Notes under the pieces: model-generated
Told to the model about the DNA's origin: nothing
What the model saw: the letters and a program-made list of their open reading frames with translations, nothing else
The model's database searches: none
Translations under genes and position numbers: made by a program
In this document: positions 50,968 to 61,087 of the stretch, piece by piece
Layout: every line of letters begins with the position of its first letter
How positions within the stretch are numbered: position 1 is the first letter of the stretch
Source of the DNA: Planctellipticum variicoloris
GTDB taxonomy: Bacteria > Planctomycetota > Planctomycetia > Planctomycetales > Planctomycetaceae
DNA length: 64,000 nucleotides
Direction of reading: 5' to 3'
Assembly (NCBI RefSeq): GCF_030622045.1
Contig: NZ_CP130886.1
Span: 4,906,001-4,970,000 of the forward strand

Positions 50968-51804
50968 TCAACGGCCCGTGCCGATCACGCCCGTCTCCGG
51001 GCTGGAGGCCGTCGCGTAGAGCTTTCGCGGAATCCGGCCGGCTTTTGACGCTTCGCGGCCGGCCTGGCAGGCGAGTTTCATGGCGTGGGCCATCCGGCGG
51101 GGGTCCTGGGCGCTGGCGATTGCCGTGTTGAGCAGGACCGCGTCGCAGCCGAGCTCCATGGCGAAGGCGACGTCGCTGGCCGTCCCCACGCCGGCGTCGA
51201 TGATCACCGGGTAGTCGGGGTCGTTGTCCTTGAGGTATTCCAGGCAGATGCGGATGTTGTTCGGGTTGAGGACCCCCTGCCCGCTGCCGATGGGACTGCC
51301 GGCCGGCATCACCGAGGTGGCCCCCGCTTCCTTCAGCCGCCGGGCCATGATCGGGTCGTCGGAGGTGTAGCAGAGGACCTGGAAGCCGTCCGCCACCAGA
51401 TCCCGCGTCGCCTCCAGCGTCGCGACCGGGTCGGGGAGCAGCGTCTTCTTATCGGCGAGGACTTCCAGCTTCACCCAGTCGGCGCCGGGGTTTTCGAGGC
51501 CGAGGAGAATCTCCCGCCCCAGCCGGGCGACGCGGACTGCGTCTTCGGCGGTGAAGCAGCCGGCGGTGTTGGGGAGGATCGTGTAGCGGGAGAGGTCGAT
51601 GAAGTCGAGAATGTTCCGGCCCGCGGCGTCGACGAGGCGTTCCCGGCGGACGGCGACCGTGATCACCTCGGCCCCGCTGACCTCCAGGCACTCCTGCATC
51701 AGCTCGAACGTGGCGTACTTGCCGGTCCCGACGATCAGGCGGGATTGAAACGTGTGCGTCCCCACGACGAGGGGGGCTTCGGCGGACGATGCAGCGGCAG
51801 TCAC
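50968..51804 (-). CDS. thiG: Thiazole synthase ThiG
   Basis: 278 residues from GTG at 51804, preferred because GGAGA stands 6 nt upstream; a more distal GTG at 51843 is in frame but has no ribosome-binding site. ThiG features: [44 protein letters not shown], the Schiff-base Lys in [24 protein letters not shown] and [20 protein letters not shown]. ThiG makes the thiazole phosphate of thiamine from deoxyxylulose phosphate, dehydroglycine and ThiS thiocarboxylate. It follows thiS on the same strand with a 207-bp gap containing a palindromic repeat. No thiamine riboswitch is seen upstream of the pair. Confidence 0.95.
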   Translation of the reverse strand: MTAAASSAEAPLVVGTHTFQSRLIVGTGKYATFELMQECLEVSGAEVITVAVRRERLVDAAGRNILDFIDLSRYTILPNTAGCFTAEDAVRVARLGREILLGLENPGADWVKLEVLADKKTLLPDPVATLEATRDLVADGFQVLCYTSDDPIMARRLKEAGATSVMPAGSPIGSGQGVLNPNNIRICLEYLKDNDPDYPVIIDAGVGTASDVAFAMELGCDAVLLNTAIASAQDPRRMAHAMKLACQAGREASKAGRIPRKLYATASSPETGVIGTGR

Positions 51805-51928
51805 GGACGGTCTCCAGTCGGTCGGCGCAGGGGATTTCCCCACGCGCCTGCGGGCGGGCCAAAAGGAGATTTTAACCGCGATGACGTGGAAATGCTGCCG
51901 AACCGGCGGGAGTGGAAACGCGTGTCAC

Positions 51929-52007
51929 GTACGACGGACATCCTTGTCCGTCGGCTCCTCATGGCAACTTCGGCCGAGCAAACGACGGACGTGGACGCCC
52001 GTCGTAC
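51929..52007. repeat. Two-hairpin palindromic repeat, GTACGACGGAC family, between thiS and thiG
   Basis: Left arm GTACGACGGACATCC, right arm GGACGCCCGTCGTAC, 79 bp. The transcript from thiS to thiG would pass through it. Confidence 0.85.
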
Positions 52008-52011
52008 GTTG

Positions 52012-52212
52012 TCAGCCGCCGCCGACGAGGGTGACGATTTCGACGACGTCACCGTCTTTGAGGACGATTGTGGCGTGGTTGGTGCGGGAGACGACCTGGC
52101 GGTTGAGTTCGACGGCGAGATAACGGGGATCAAGACTGCGGGTGGCCAGCAGCTCCCGGACGGTCAGGCCGTCGGGTAACTGCTGCGGTTCGCCGTTGAT
52201 TGAAACGTGCAC
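52012..52212 (-). CDS. thiS: Sulfur carrier protein ThiS
   Basis: 66 residues from GTG at 52212, which gives the standard ThiS start (VHVSINGEPQQLPDGLTV); 13 more upstream codons are open. Ubiquitin-like fold, ending in VTLVGGG so that the Gly-Gly C-terminus needed for adenylation and thiocarboxylation is present. ThiS delivers sulfur to ThiG, encoded next on the same strand. LAVELNRQVVSRTNHATIVL is the family core. The activating enzyme (ThiF) is not in the window. Confidence 0.92.
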   Translation of the reverse strand: MHVSINGEPQQLPDGLTVRELLATRSLDPRYLAVELNRQVVSRTNHATIVLKDGDVVEIVTLVGGG

Positions 52213-52311
52213 GGGGGCCAATTCCCTGACAGACGCAAGAACCGGGGGCACATCGCCCGTCTCACTGTCGCAGGCCGCCCGGCAGTCGGCAAGTCACGCA
52301 CCAGCAGGGAC

Positions 52312-53355
52312 TCAGAAGTCCTGGTTGGAAATGTTCTCCCGGCCGTTCCGTGTCGCCAGCTTGCTGAGCAAGCTTCGATCGATGCCGCGGCTTATCGTCC
52401 GGGTGCTGCCGTCGACCATTGCGAAATTCAGGGAGTCGCCGTGGTAGCTGCCGAACGAAAAACGGTGGTTGCCGTTGCCGGCGGAAACCCATTGTCCGCC
52501 GGTATAGGCGTCGCCCGAGATCGGCTCGCCCGCGGAGTTTCGATCCTGCGGGCTGGCCAGCGCGATGCAGCAACTGTCGCCGTCGGCCCAGCCCCCGAGG
52601 TAGGTCTCGCCGAGCATGATGGTCATGGTGGTGCCGTCGGTCACGTCGCTGAATCGGACTTTGCTGTCGGGATAGAGCATTCCGTTGACGCCCCCGACCA
52701 GTCCGCCGGTGGCGGAGTCGTAGACCAGCGTGCCGGCGACGCCGCGATAGGACGAGTAGCCGGGACGGTAAGACGTCGGAGGGGCGGTGTCGGGGACATT
52801 GATGATCGGCCGGGACCGCGGCAGGGCGGCGCTGGGGCACAGGTAAGCCGCGATATGGGTTTCCTGCCAGGGAATGTTCTGCGACGGCGGGAACGGCGGC
52901 GCCCCGGAGGGACAACTGGCATAGAACGTTCCCTGATCGCTGTACCACTGGGCGGTCAGCAGATCCATTTCGGGGAGGATATAGGTTGGCCAGGGGCGAT
53001 TGCGGGTGAAGATCCACCAGGAAATCGTCTGGGGGGGCGCCTGTCCGGCCGCGGAATTGAAGGGCGGCGTAAAGGGTTCCGGGAACGTCGCCGTCAGCGA
53101 GATCGGGTCGCAGGGAACGGCGGGTTTGGTGTCCAGCCCCTGCGGAAAGTGCTTGTGGGCGGCTTCGAAGTTGTGCATGGCCAGCACAATCTGGTGCAGG
53201 TTATTGAGACACTGCGTCCGGCGTGCCGCTTCGCGGGCCTGCTGGACGGCCGGGAGCAGCAGCGAGACCAGGAGGGCGATGATGGCCATGACCACCAGCA
53301 GTTCGATCAGCGTAAAGGCTCGCCGAGGGGGTGCGATGGTTGGTCGGGCTCTCAT
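52312..53355 (-). CDS. DUF1559 prepilin-like protein
   Basis: 347 residues from ATG at 53355. The N-terminus is a type IV prepilin-like segment ([20 protein letters not shown] then [15 protein letters not shown]), here with Ala instead of Gly before the Phe, and the following helix continues into DUF1559 ([20 protein letters not shown]). The C-terminus has the conserved [14 protein letters not shown]. This family is greatly expanded in planctomycetes; proteins are expected to be processed by a prepilin peptidase and anchored or assembled at the membrane, but their role is unknown. A paralogue lies upstream on the same strand. Confidence 0.9.
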   Translation of the reverse strand: MRARPTIAPPRRAFTLIELLVVMAIIALLVSLLLPAVQQAREAARRTQCLNNLHQIVLAMHNFEAAHKHFPQGLDTKPAVPCDPISLTATFPEPFTPPFNSAAGQAPPQTISWWIFTRNRPWPTYILPEMDLLTAQWYSDQGTFYASCPSGAPPFPPSQNIPWQETHIAAYLCPSAALPRSRPIINVPDTAPPTSYRPGYSSYRGVAGTLVYDSATGGLVGGVNGMLYPDSKVRFSDVTDGTTMTIMLGETYLGGWADGDSCCIALASPQDRNSAGEPISGDAYTGGQWVSAGNGNHRFSFGSYHGDSLNFAMVDGSTRTISRGIDRSLLSKLATRNGRENISNQDF

Positions 53356-53542
53356 GGGAGTCGCTCCAGCAGGGGAATGGGAAACCGGCAACAGCTTCCG
53401 ACATGCGTATCGATCGCGGCGGCCGTCCGCCGCCAGAAACGCAAATGTCACCTGATGATCAACAACCACCACCAGAATACAAATCCACCTTCTCCATTCG
53501 CAGAGAATTCACAGCATCGCGGCCGAAATGCTGTTGAAACGA

Positions 53543-53572
53543 AGAACCCCGGGCGATCTGGCCCGGGGTTCT
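53543..53572 (-). terminator. Hairpin terminator after the second DUF1559 gene
   Basis: Perfect 12-bp stem AGAACCCCGGGC / GCCCGGGGTTCT with a 6-nt loop, 37 bp beyond the stop of the gene at 53609-54667 and before the next DUF1559 gene. T-tract on the minus strand is weak (CGTTTC). Confidence 0.65.
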
Positions 53573-53608
53573 GAGACAACTGGCATTCGGTTCGACCGAT
53601 CGGGGCGA

Positions 53609-54667
53609 TCAGAAGTCCTGGTTCGAGATGTTCTCGCGATTGTTGCGGGTCATCAGGGACATGAAAACGTTCTTATCAATCCCTTTGGAAATCGTCTTCG
53701 TGCTCGCGTCGACCATCGCGAACGCAATCACGTCGCCATGCATGCTGCCGTAGGAGAACCGATGGTTGCCGTTGGCGTTTGACAGCCAGTGGCCGCCGGT
53801 CATCGGGTCTCCCTGGACGGGCTCGCCTGCCGTCTGCCGGTCGGCCGCGGTGGCGATGCCGACGCAGCAGCTTTCGGCGTCGGCCCAGAAGCCGAAGTAC
53901 GAGTCTCCCATCATCACTGTCGTCGTAGTGCCGTCGGTCACGTCGCGGAACCCGACGGCGCTGTTGGCATACAGCATGCCGTTGGTTCCGCCGAGCCATT
54001 GGGAATTGGTCGAGTCCCAGACCAGCGTGCCGAAATTTCCTCGGTAGGTGGCGTAGCCCAGCGACACCTGGCCGGAGGGGAGATTCACGTAGGGGCGGGT
54101 CGGGGGCAACGAAGCGCTCGGGCAGATATATGTCGGAATCTCATTCCGGAGATACTGCACGTTCGGGGAGGCGGCGGCGTTGTTGCAGTCGACCGAAAAC
54201 TTGCCGACCGGGGGGAACTGCAACTGGACCGTTCCCTGATCGAGCTGCGGCAGGAGAAAGGCATGCCACCCCCACAGATTGCTGACCTGCCACTGGGTGA
54301 TCGGGGTCACCTGCTGGGGCGGATTTCCGGCCGCCTTGATCGGCGTTAGAAAGGGCTCGGGCAGGACCGCCGGCAGGTTGGTTTCACAGAGAAGCCCGGG
54401 TGAAACCAGCCCTGGCGGAAAGACGCGATGTGCGCTTTCGTAGTTGTGCATCGCCAGGACGAGGTTGTGCAGGTTGTTCAGGCACTGCGTCCGGCGTCCG
54501 GCTTCGCGGGCCTGCTGGACTGCGGGGAGCAGCAGGGCGACCAGCAGGGCAATAATCGCCATCACCACCAGCAGTTCGATCAGCGTAAAGCCCGCAGCAG
54601 AACCGGGTCGGCGCTGGTCGCCGTGGCATTGCTGGCCGACAGGGCGGGTCCGTGACATTGCAGTCAT
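53609..54667 (-). CDS. DUF1559 prepilin-like protein
   Basis: 352 residues from ATG at 54667 (GGAG 9 nt upstream; a second ATG three codons later). Prepilin-like signal with the canonical Gly ([20 protein letters not shown]), then [15 protein letters not shown] and the DUF1559 body ([33 protein letters not shown]), ending with [18 protein letters not shown]. It resembles the neighbouring gene at 52312-53355 throughout, so the two probably arose by duplication. A terminator hairpin between them suggests separate transcription. Confidence 0.9.
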   Translation of the reverse strand: MTAMSRTRPVGQQCHGDQRRPGSAAGFTLIELLVVMAIIALLVALLLPAVQQAREAGRRTQCLNNLHNLVLAMHNYESAHRVFPPGLVSPGLLCETNLPAVLPEPFLTPIKAAGNPPQQVTPITQWQVSNLWGWHAFLLPQLDQGTVQLQFPPVGKFSVDCNNAAASPNVQYLRNEIPTYICPSASLPPTRPYVNLPSGQVSLGYATYRGNFGTLVWDSTNSQWLGGTNGMLYANSAVGFRDVTDGTTTTVMMGDSYFGFWADAESCCVGIATAADRQTAGEPVQGDPMTGGHWLSNANGNHRFSYGSMHGDVIAFAMVDASTKTISKGIDKNVFMSLMTRNNRENISNQDF

Positions 54668-55019
54668 CCGCAGGATCTCCGAGGCAGGCGTTGACAGTGT
54701 TGAGAGAGAGCCCGAGCCCTCGCCGCATCGGGAAGGCTCTTCTTCCACCGCACGATGCAAGGGATCACCGTTAAACCCTATCACTGCGGACCGGGAATTG
54801 CAATTTCTGTTTGACGTCCGCGGGCGGGGCCGCGGACTGCCGCAATGAGCCAGCGTCCGATGCCGACACTCGGCGACCTTCAGAATTCACTGGCGACGCT
54901 AACTCGCGCCGCAGCAGCACGTTGCTCATCGCCAGTCGGGCCTTGCCGTTTCAATCCGTGAAAATCCTGCCAATTGCAGGCTTGCATGCGTCTCTGCAGT
55001 CGGTAGCATGGCCGCTCGA
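54668..55019. other. Intergenic region between divergent DUF1559 genes, upstream of riboswitch
   Basis: About 350 bp. It should contain the promoter for the rightward riboswitch transcript and for the leftward DUF1559 gene. No gene or clear promoter hexamers were identified by eye. Confidence 0.5.
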
Positions 55020-55195
55020 CATGGGTGCTTCGCCGGACTTGTGGTCCGACGGGGAGAATAGGGAAGACGGTGCGAATCCGTCACGGTCCCGCCGCTGTAT
55101 CCGGGGACGAACGCCGCAACTGCCACTGTCTCGACTGAGATGGGAAGGCGCGGCCAGTAGACCGATCCGGGAGTCAGAAGACCTGCCCAGTTGTC
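55020..55195 (+). promoter_or_regulatory. Cobalamin (B12) riboswitch
   Basis: Recognised by its conserved core: GGGAAGACGGTGCGAATCCG (55051-55080), CCCGCCGCTGTATCC, GGGAAGGCG (55142-55149) and the B12 box GAGTCAGAAGACCTGCCC (55171-55188). P3/P6-type stems such as GCCGGACTTGTGGTCCGAC fit. It lies about 200 nt upstream of the DUF1559 gene at 55392 and on the same strand as a set of five genes including a cobalamin-binding protein. Cobalamin binding normally represses the genes downstream. Boundaries are approximate. Confidence 0.92.
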
Positions 55196-55391
55196 GTCCC
55201 TGTACGCCGACGTGTCTTTCGTGGGAAGCAACGTGGCTCATGCGGCCTGCCGTTCGGGCATCCGTCCGTGGGTGCGTCCCTGCGGCAGTTTCGTCTGACG
55301 AGATCCCGTCGGGACTCTCGCAGCGCCGCTGATTCCAGAATGCGTCCCCGCGATCGTTGCGTCGGCAGGTTTCGTGACACGAGGTCCTGTC

Positions 55392-56279
<888 letters not shown>

Positions 56280-56328
56280 CCGCGAGACTCCGTTCGCCGC
56301 CGTTCTCTTCCCTGACGGAGCTTCGTCC

Positions 56329-56661
56329 ATGCGTGCTTGTTACTGGATTGTCCTCGTCGTCAGCGCCGCCGTCGGTTGCAGCGGCGCTCCCCCTCCACCC
56401 CCGGACCCTCTCGACGGCCAAATGGTCTTTGTCGACACGCTGACCCGCAAGACGTTTTTGCGTCAGCCGACGGACGAACTACCGGCCGTTCATCCCGAGT
56501 CTGGCAAGCGGACGCTGATGCCCGGGCTCTATTGCGCGAAGTGCCAGGCCTGGTATCCGTCCCCGCCGCTCGAGGTCCGTCAGCGCGAACCGAAGTCTCT
56601 GCGGTGCCCGAAAACTGGGGAATTGATGACGCCCCACGGCCCGCCTCCGGAGAACGGATAA
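56329..56661 (+). CDS. Small lipoprotein with a Cys-pair motif
   Basis: 110 residues; ATG at 56329 with GGAG 9 nt upstream. Lipoprotein signal (MRACYWIVLVVSAAVG then Cys 17). The mature part is short and has LYCAKCQAWYP and LRCPKTGE, three to four Cys spaced like a zinc ribbon or a metal/heme-binding site. No known family recognised. It lies between the DUF1559 and DUF6580 genes of the riboswitch-led set, so it may be a surface component of the same pathway. Confidence 0.65.
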   Translation: MRACYWIVLVVSAAVGCSGAPPPPPDPLDGQMVFVDTLTRKTFLRQPTDELPAVHPESGKRTLMPGLYCAKCQAWYPSPPLEVRQREPKSLRCPKTGELMTPHGPPPENG

Positions 56662-56765
56662 GCGGTCGCGGCGGCGGCCAAAGTTTCTTTTCCTGAACCG
56701 ATATGGTACCACGTGACACACGCCGGTCTCGAAAGCCGGCAGTTCCCCATCGAAAGGTGACTCGA

Positions 56766-57380
56766 ATGCAGCGGGCAAATGTCCGTTTCCTGTTGGCCCT
56801 GACGCTGTTTACGGTTGTGGTCCGGTTGATTCCGTACGGGTTGTACGCCGCGGGCGTGGATATCAACCCGGAGAGTACCTGGTATCCGTGGAACTTCATG
56901 CCGCTGATGGCGGTGACTGTATTCTGCGGGGCCTGCTCGCGCCCGCAGAGTCTCTCAACCCTCTGGGCGCCGGGCGTGCTGCTGGCGACGGACCTGGGCA
57001 TCTGGGCGCTGACGGGACGCGCCGACTGGGCGTTCGGAATGCAACGGGCACCCGTCTATCTGTGCCTGTTCGCTATCGGCACGGCCAGTTTCCTGTGGGT
57101 GAGCCAGCGCCCGGGCTGGACGCGGGCCTATCCGACCGTGTTCCTGGGAGAGGTCTTCTTCTTCCTGGTCACCAACTTTGCCGTCTGGGCCGGCGCCGAG
57201 CACGTCCGCTACCCGCAGACGGCGGCCGGCCTTGCGGCGTGCTACGTTGCGGCGCTGCCGTTCTTCGGTCGCTCGCTGGCGAGTTCGGCGATCTTCACCG
57301 GACTGCTGTTCAGCCCGCTGGGGCTTCGCCAGGCGGGAGTGGTGCCCGTTGCGGAACGTCGGACTGTCGCCGCCTCCTGA
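56766..57380 (+). CDS. DUF6580-family membrane protein (putative transporter component)
   Basis: 204 residues from ATG at 56766 (AAAGGTG 7 nt upstream). About five or six membrane segments (FLLALTLFTVVVRLIPYGLY, WNFMPLMAVTVFCGA, APGVLLATDLGIWAL, VYLCLFAIGTASFLWV, FFFLVTNFAVWAG, AACYVAALPFFGRSLASSAI). The pattern NFAVWAG-x-YPQTAAGLAACYVAALPFF matches DUF6580, a family of putative transport proteins that resembles substrate-binding membrane components of vitamin transporters. Position behind a cobalamin riboswitch and before a cobalamin-binding protein makes it the best candidate for the inner-membrane B12 carrier here. That function is inferred. Confidence 0.75.
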   Translation: MQRANVRFLLALTLFTVVVRLIPYGLYAAGVDINPESTWYPWNFMPLMAVTVFCGACSRPQSLSTLWAPGVLLATDLGIWALTGRADWAFGMQRAPVYLCLFAIGTASFLWVSQRPGWTRAYPTVFLGEVFFFLVTNFAVWAGAEHVRYPQTAAGLAACYVAALPFFGRSLASSAIFTGLLFSPLGLRQAGVVPVAERRTVAAS

Positions 57381-57412
57381 GCCGATGCAACTCTGGCTCC
57401 GGAGCCTTGCCG

Positions 57413-58363
57413 ATGACTCAACGCGTCGTTTCGCTGATCGCCAGCGCGACGGAAATCGTGGCCGCTCTGGGCTGCGCCGATCGCCTGGTCGGCCGCTCTC
57501 ACGAATGCGACTATCCGCCGGAAATCCTGACGCTGCCGCCGTGCTCGTCGCCGAAGTTCGACATTCACGGCGACAGCCGGCAGATTGACGAGCGGGTGAA
57601 GGCAACGCTGACCAGCGCGGTCTCAGTCTATAACGTCGATACGGCCATGCTGGAGTCGCTGCAGCCGACGGTCATCGTCACGCAGTCCCAGTGCGAGGTT
57701 TGCGCCGTCAGCCTCAAAGATGTCGAAGCGGCCGTCTGCGAGTTAGTTTCGTCGCGCCCTGAAGTGGTGGCCCTGGAGCCGAATTCCCTGGCGGACATCT
57801 GGGCCGATATCCAGCATGTTGCTGACGCGTTGGAGATTCCGGATCGCGGTCGCGAATTGATTGCTCGATCACAGGTGCGGCTGCAGGCGATTCGTCAGCA
57901 GGCCCTGACGCGGCGGGGCAGTTTTCCGCCGGCCCGAGTGGCCTGCATCGAGTGGCAGGAGCCCCTCATGGCCGCCGGGAACTGGGTGCCGGAGCTGGTC
58001 GAACTGGTCGGCGGAGAAAATCTGTTCGGCGCAGCCGGCAAGCACTCCCCCTGGATGACCTGGGACGAGCTCGTCGCCGCCGATCCCGACGTGATTGCGA
58101 TCATGCCCTGCGGCTTCGATATTCCTCGCGCCCACGACGAGATGCACTGGCTCACGAGCCGTCCGGAGTGGACGGAGCTGCGGGCTGTGCGCACGGGACG
58201 AGTCTCCCTGACCGACGGCAATCAGTACTTCAACCGCCCCGGTCCGCGTGTCGTCGAATCCGCAGAGATTCTCTGCGAGCTCCTTTACGGCGACGCCGCC
58301 AGCTACGGCCACCGCGGGACGGGGTGGATTCCTTTCGTTTCGGCCGAGGAGGCCCTCGTATGA
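57413..58363 (+). CDS. BtuF-like cobalamin-binding protein without signal peptide
   Basis: 316 residues from ATG at 57413 (GGAG 8 nt upstream). Class III periplasmic-binding-protein fold as in BtuF: RVVSLIASATEIVAALGCAD, LVGRSHECDYPPEI, VIVTQSQCEVCAVSLKDVE and VPELVELVGGENLFG. The start is fixed by the first strand, and there is no signal peptide, unlike E. coli BtuF, so the protein is probably cytosolic or exported by another route. No BtuC or BtuD gene is adjacent. It lies in the riboswitch-led set after DUF6580 and overlaps the rhodanese gene by 4 bp. Confidence 0.83.
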   Translation: MTQRVVSLIASATEIVAALGCADRLVGRSHECDYPPEILTLPPCSSPKFDIHGDSRQIDERVKATLTSAVSVYNVDTAMLESLQPTVIVTQSQCEVCAVSLKDVEAAVCELVSSRPEVVALEPNSLADIWADIQHVADALEIPDRGRELIARSQVRLQAIRQQALTRRGSFPPARVACIEWQEPLMAAGNWVPELVELVGGENLFGAAGKHSPWMTWDELVAADPDVIAIMPCGFDIPRAHDEMHWLTSRPEWTELRAVRTGRVSLTDGNQYFNRPGPRVVESAEILCELLYGDAASYGHRGTGWIPFVSAEEALV

Positions 58364-58689
58364 GCGCGCTCGAAATCGACTGCCGGACGGTCAAGCAACG
58401 GCTCGATGACAAAGCGGACTTTCTGCTCCTCGACTGCCGGGAATCCACCGAGTACGCGACGGCTCGTATCGAGGGCTCGGTGCTGATCCCCATGAGCGAA
58501 ATCACGGATCGCGTTCAGGAGATCGAAGCCTGGCGCAGCAAGCCGATCGTCGTCCACTGCCACCACGGCGGCCGCAGCCTGCGGGTCACCCTGTGGCTCC
58601 GCAGTCAGGGCTTCACGGACGTGCTCAACCTCACCGGCGGCATCGACGAATGGTCCCAGCAGATCGATTCGACGGTGCCGCGGTATTGA
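58360..58689 (+). CDS. Single-domain rhodanese
   Basis: 109 residues; ATG at 58360 overlaps the upstream stop (ATGA). Rhodanese fold with DFLLLDCRESTEYATARIEG, the active-site loop VHCHHGGRSLR (Cys in CHHGGR) and LNLTGGIDEWSQ. Such small proteins carry persulfide sulfur. Its coupling to the cobalamin-binding protein suggests that it is co-regulated by B12, but no link between sulfur transfer and B12 uptake is known to me. It is the last gene of the rightward set. Confidence 0.9.
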   Translation: MSALEIDCRTVKQRLDDKADFLLLDCRESTEYATARIEGSVLIPMSEITDRVQEIEAWRSKPIVVHCHHGGRSLRVTLWLRSQGFTDVLNLTGGIDEWSQQIDSTVPRY

Positions 58690-58717
58690 CCGGCACGCTC
58701 CGAAAACGGAAAGAAAG

Positions 58718-58805
58718 AGTTTTACCGCGGAGGCGCGGAGGACGCGGAGAAAGGCGGGAGAAGAGTTCAACCACAGATCGCACGAATGAACGCGAATGAG
58801 TGCGA
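58718..58805. repeat. Intergenic repeat block (GCGGAGG runs and CACGAATGAACGCGAATG motif)
   Basis: TTTTACCGCGGAGGCGCGG and ACGCGGAGAAAGG runs followed by AACCACAGATCGCACGAATG. The latter also occurs at 22023-22050 and, inverted, at 25150-25200. Confidence 0.6.
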
Positions 58806-58945
58806 GGCATTGAAAGTGCTGACGTCGCTGGCAATGGAAACCGTTGAGCGACTTCCGCCGTCAGCGAAATCTGGAGTTTGACGATCACGTGACGCTGGAA
58901 TGAGCCTTGGTGGCCGAAGACCACCAGGGCCACACGGCCTGTCGA

Positions 58946-61018
58946 CTACTTACCTTCGACCGGCACGAACACGACGGCGTCGAGCACAACGTAGCCCGGT
59001 GCGTCATTCGAAACCGTGACGCTGGTCTGCTTCCCCGCCGGGCATGCAAACGTTCCCAGCACCGCGTAGCCGGGCGTTTTGGATGTCTCGCGCTGATTGA
59101 CGAACACTGACGTTTTCTTGTCGGCGGCCTGAATCGTGACCGGCACTTTTGTCGCGCGGTTCGAATTGGCCGTGTAATAGAAGCGGATCTCGTACGTCCC
59201 CGCTTTCGGCAGCTCGGGCGTAAAAACGGCCTGCATCTGTCCCTTGGCCGCCTCGCCGTCGTGAAGATAGTCGGCCCCGACGAAGCCTCCGACGCTGGCG
59301 CTCGACGACCAGTCCCCCGTCAGCTTCGCGTCGTGCGTATCGACCACCACGCCCGGCAGCGACTTCGGATCGAGGCTCGCCGCGGCGTTCCGCTTCGGCC
59401 CCGTGTATTCCAACACTTGCCCGTCCGCCAGCAGGCGTTCCTTCAGCTTGCCGAAGTCGACATCCTGCACGGCGGCGTTGCTATCGATCGCATGCACGGC
59501 GGCGGTCGCCGCCGACTGTCCCAAGACCATGAAAACCGGCTCCATGCGAATGCTGCCGTAGGCGATGTGTGACGCCGCCAGGCAGACCGGGACCAGCAAG
59601 TTTTCGCACTCTTCCTTGCGCGGGCGGATGCTGCGATAGCTGACCGGATAGGGAGACACGCCGACCTGCACGTCTCCTTCGTTCCGGACGAATCCGTCTT
59701 TCGTGACGTAGCGCTGGCAGTTGTGGGAGTCCATGTTGTAGGCCCCCATGCCGACCGGGTCTTCCGCAGTCACTTTTCCCTGGCAGTGAGACTGCGTCAT
59801 GACGTATTCGGAGATCATCCGGCGGGCTTCCCGCACGTAAAGCTGATGCGGCCAGTTCCCGTTATCGACGAATTCGTCTTTCGCCAGCCCCAGCCGCTGA
59901 AACTCCTCGCGGATTTTCTCCGGCACTCGGGGATTGTTCGCCAGCGTATACATCAGCCCCATCTGATAGCGTTTGTGATCCTCGACGATCGTCTCGCGCT
60001 TGGCATAGTCGGCCTCGGGGTAGTCGTAGTTCGCGCCGATATAGTCGGTGCTGATCGCGAAATTGTTGTTGGTGTCGGTCTTGCGGTTGGGCATCCAGAC
60101 CGGATTCCACGGGCTGCGATGGTCCCCCGCCTCGAAGTTCCGCAACAGCAGCTCGTAAGTCTTGACGTCGTAGCCTTCCGGCTTCGGCCAGGCGACGCGG
60201 TTCGCGGCAACGTCGGTCGTACACATCCGATAGTTATACGCCTGCAACCGGTGATCGCCGTCGCCGTCGTTCCCCGGCGGCTCAGACTGCACCAGCGGCA
60301 GCAGCCCGCTCGCAGGATCGCCGGGCGTTACGTAAGGATCGACGTTCTTCGTGAACTGGTGCTTAGTCGCATGGGCGACCTGAATGCCGTTGATGGTTTC
60401 GCCGTAGACGCTGTTCGCCTCGCGACCGACGTGATACTTCACGCCTGCGGCGGCCATCAGATCCCCTTCGTAGGTGGCGTCGACAAACATCCGCCCGCGG
60501 AACGTCCTGCCGGACTCCATCGTAATTGAGCCGATCCGCCCCGCGACTTTCCTCACGCCGCTGCGTCGATTGAGACGTTCGCCGGTCACCACGACAACAC
60601 CGTGTTCCCGAATCCAGTCGTGATAGACCTGGTCCGCCACGTGCGGCTCGAAGGTCCACATTTCCTTCTCGCCGGGCGCCTTTCGCTTTCCCTGGTATGC
60701 GTCGCGTTGTTCGTGTTTCCAGGCCGAGTCGGCGGCGTAGTAGCGACCAAGCCGCTGATAGAACTCGCGCGACAGTCCGCCGATGACGGCCTTGTTGCCG
60801 ATGTCGGTCGCACCGAGGCCGCCGGAGGTCAATCCGCCCAGATGCTGAGACGGCTCGACGATCACCGTCGACTTGCCCATCTTTTTCGCCTGGACGGCGG
60901 CGGCAATTCCGCCCGACGTGCCGCCGTAGACGACGACATCGTACGTCGGTTCCTGGGCGTCGGCCGCAGAGAATCCCCCCAGGCCCAGCACCAGACCAGC
61001 CAGCCATAGTCGCAACAT
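58946..61018 (-). CDS. Secreted FAD-dependent oxidoreductase with C-terminal golvesin-like domain
   Basis: 690 residues from ATG at 61018 (GGGAGGTG about 6 nt upstream; a GTG three codons earlier is less likely). Signal peptide ends near ADAQ. Dinucleotide-binding motif YDVVVYGGTSGGIAAAVQA and GGLTSGGLGATDIG mark the FAD-dependent oxidoreductase family (PF12831-like) common in planctomycetes. The last ~140 residues (GDWSSSASVGGFVGADYLHD, GTYEIRFYYTANSNRATKVP, GYVVLDAVVF) resemble the golvesin/xanthan-lyase C-terminal beta domain, a likely carbohydrate- or surface-binding module. Substrate unknown; a redox role on sugars outside the cytoplasm is an inference. Divergent neighbours give no further clue. 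Confidence 0.85.
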   Translation of the reverse strand: MLRLWLAGLVLGLGGFSAADAQEPTYDVVVYGGTSGGIAAAVQAKKMGKSTVIVEPSQHLGGLTSGGLGATDIGNKAVIGGLSREFYQRLGRYYAADSAWKHEQRDAYQGKRKAPGEKEMWTFEPHVADQVYHDWIREHGVVVVTGERLNRRSGVRKVAGRIGSITMESGRTFRGRMFVDATYEGDLMAAAGVKYHVGREANSVYGETINGIQVAHATKHQFTKNVDPYVTPGDPASGLLPLVQSEPPGNDGDGDHRLQAYNYRMCTTDVAANRVAWPKPEGYDVKTYELLLRNFEAGDHRSPWNPVWMPNRKTDTNNNFAISTDYIGANYDYPEADYAKRETIVEDHKRYQMGLMYTLANNPRVPEKIREEFQRLGLAKDEFVDNGNWPHQLYVREARRMISEYVMTQSHCQGKVTAEDPVGMGAYNMDSHNCQRYVTKDGFVRNEGDVQVGVSPYPVSYRSIRPRKEECENLLVPVCLAASHIAYGSIRMEPVFMVLGQSAATAAVHAIDSNAAVQDVDFGKLKERLLADGQVLEYTGPKRNAAASLDPKSLPGVVVDTHDAKLTGDWSSSASVGGFVGADYLHDGEAAKGQMQAVFTPELPKAGTYEIRFYYTANSNRATKVPVTIQAADKKTSVFVNQRETSKTPGYAVLGTFACPAGKQTSVTVSNDAPGYVVLDAVVFVPVEGK

Positions 61019-61087
61019 TGCAGACACCTCCCGGAAGAACGACGAATTCCAGGCTTCGTGATAGCTTCCGGGGCGATGGGCTGCAAC

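Noticed and set aside
52213-52311. Thiamine (TPP) riboswitch upstream of thiS
   Set aside because: Searched for the CTGAGA and ACCTGATC-type core on the minus strand; none was found.
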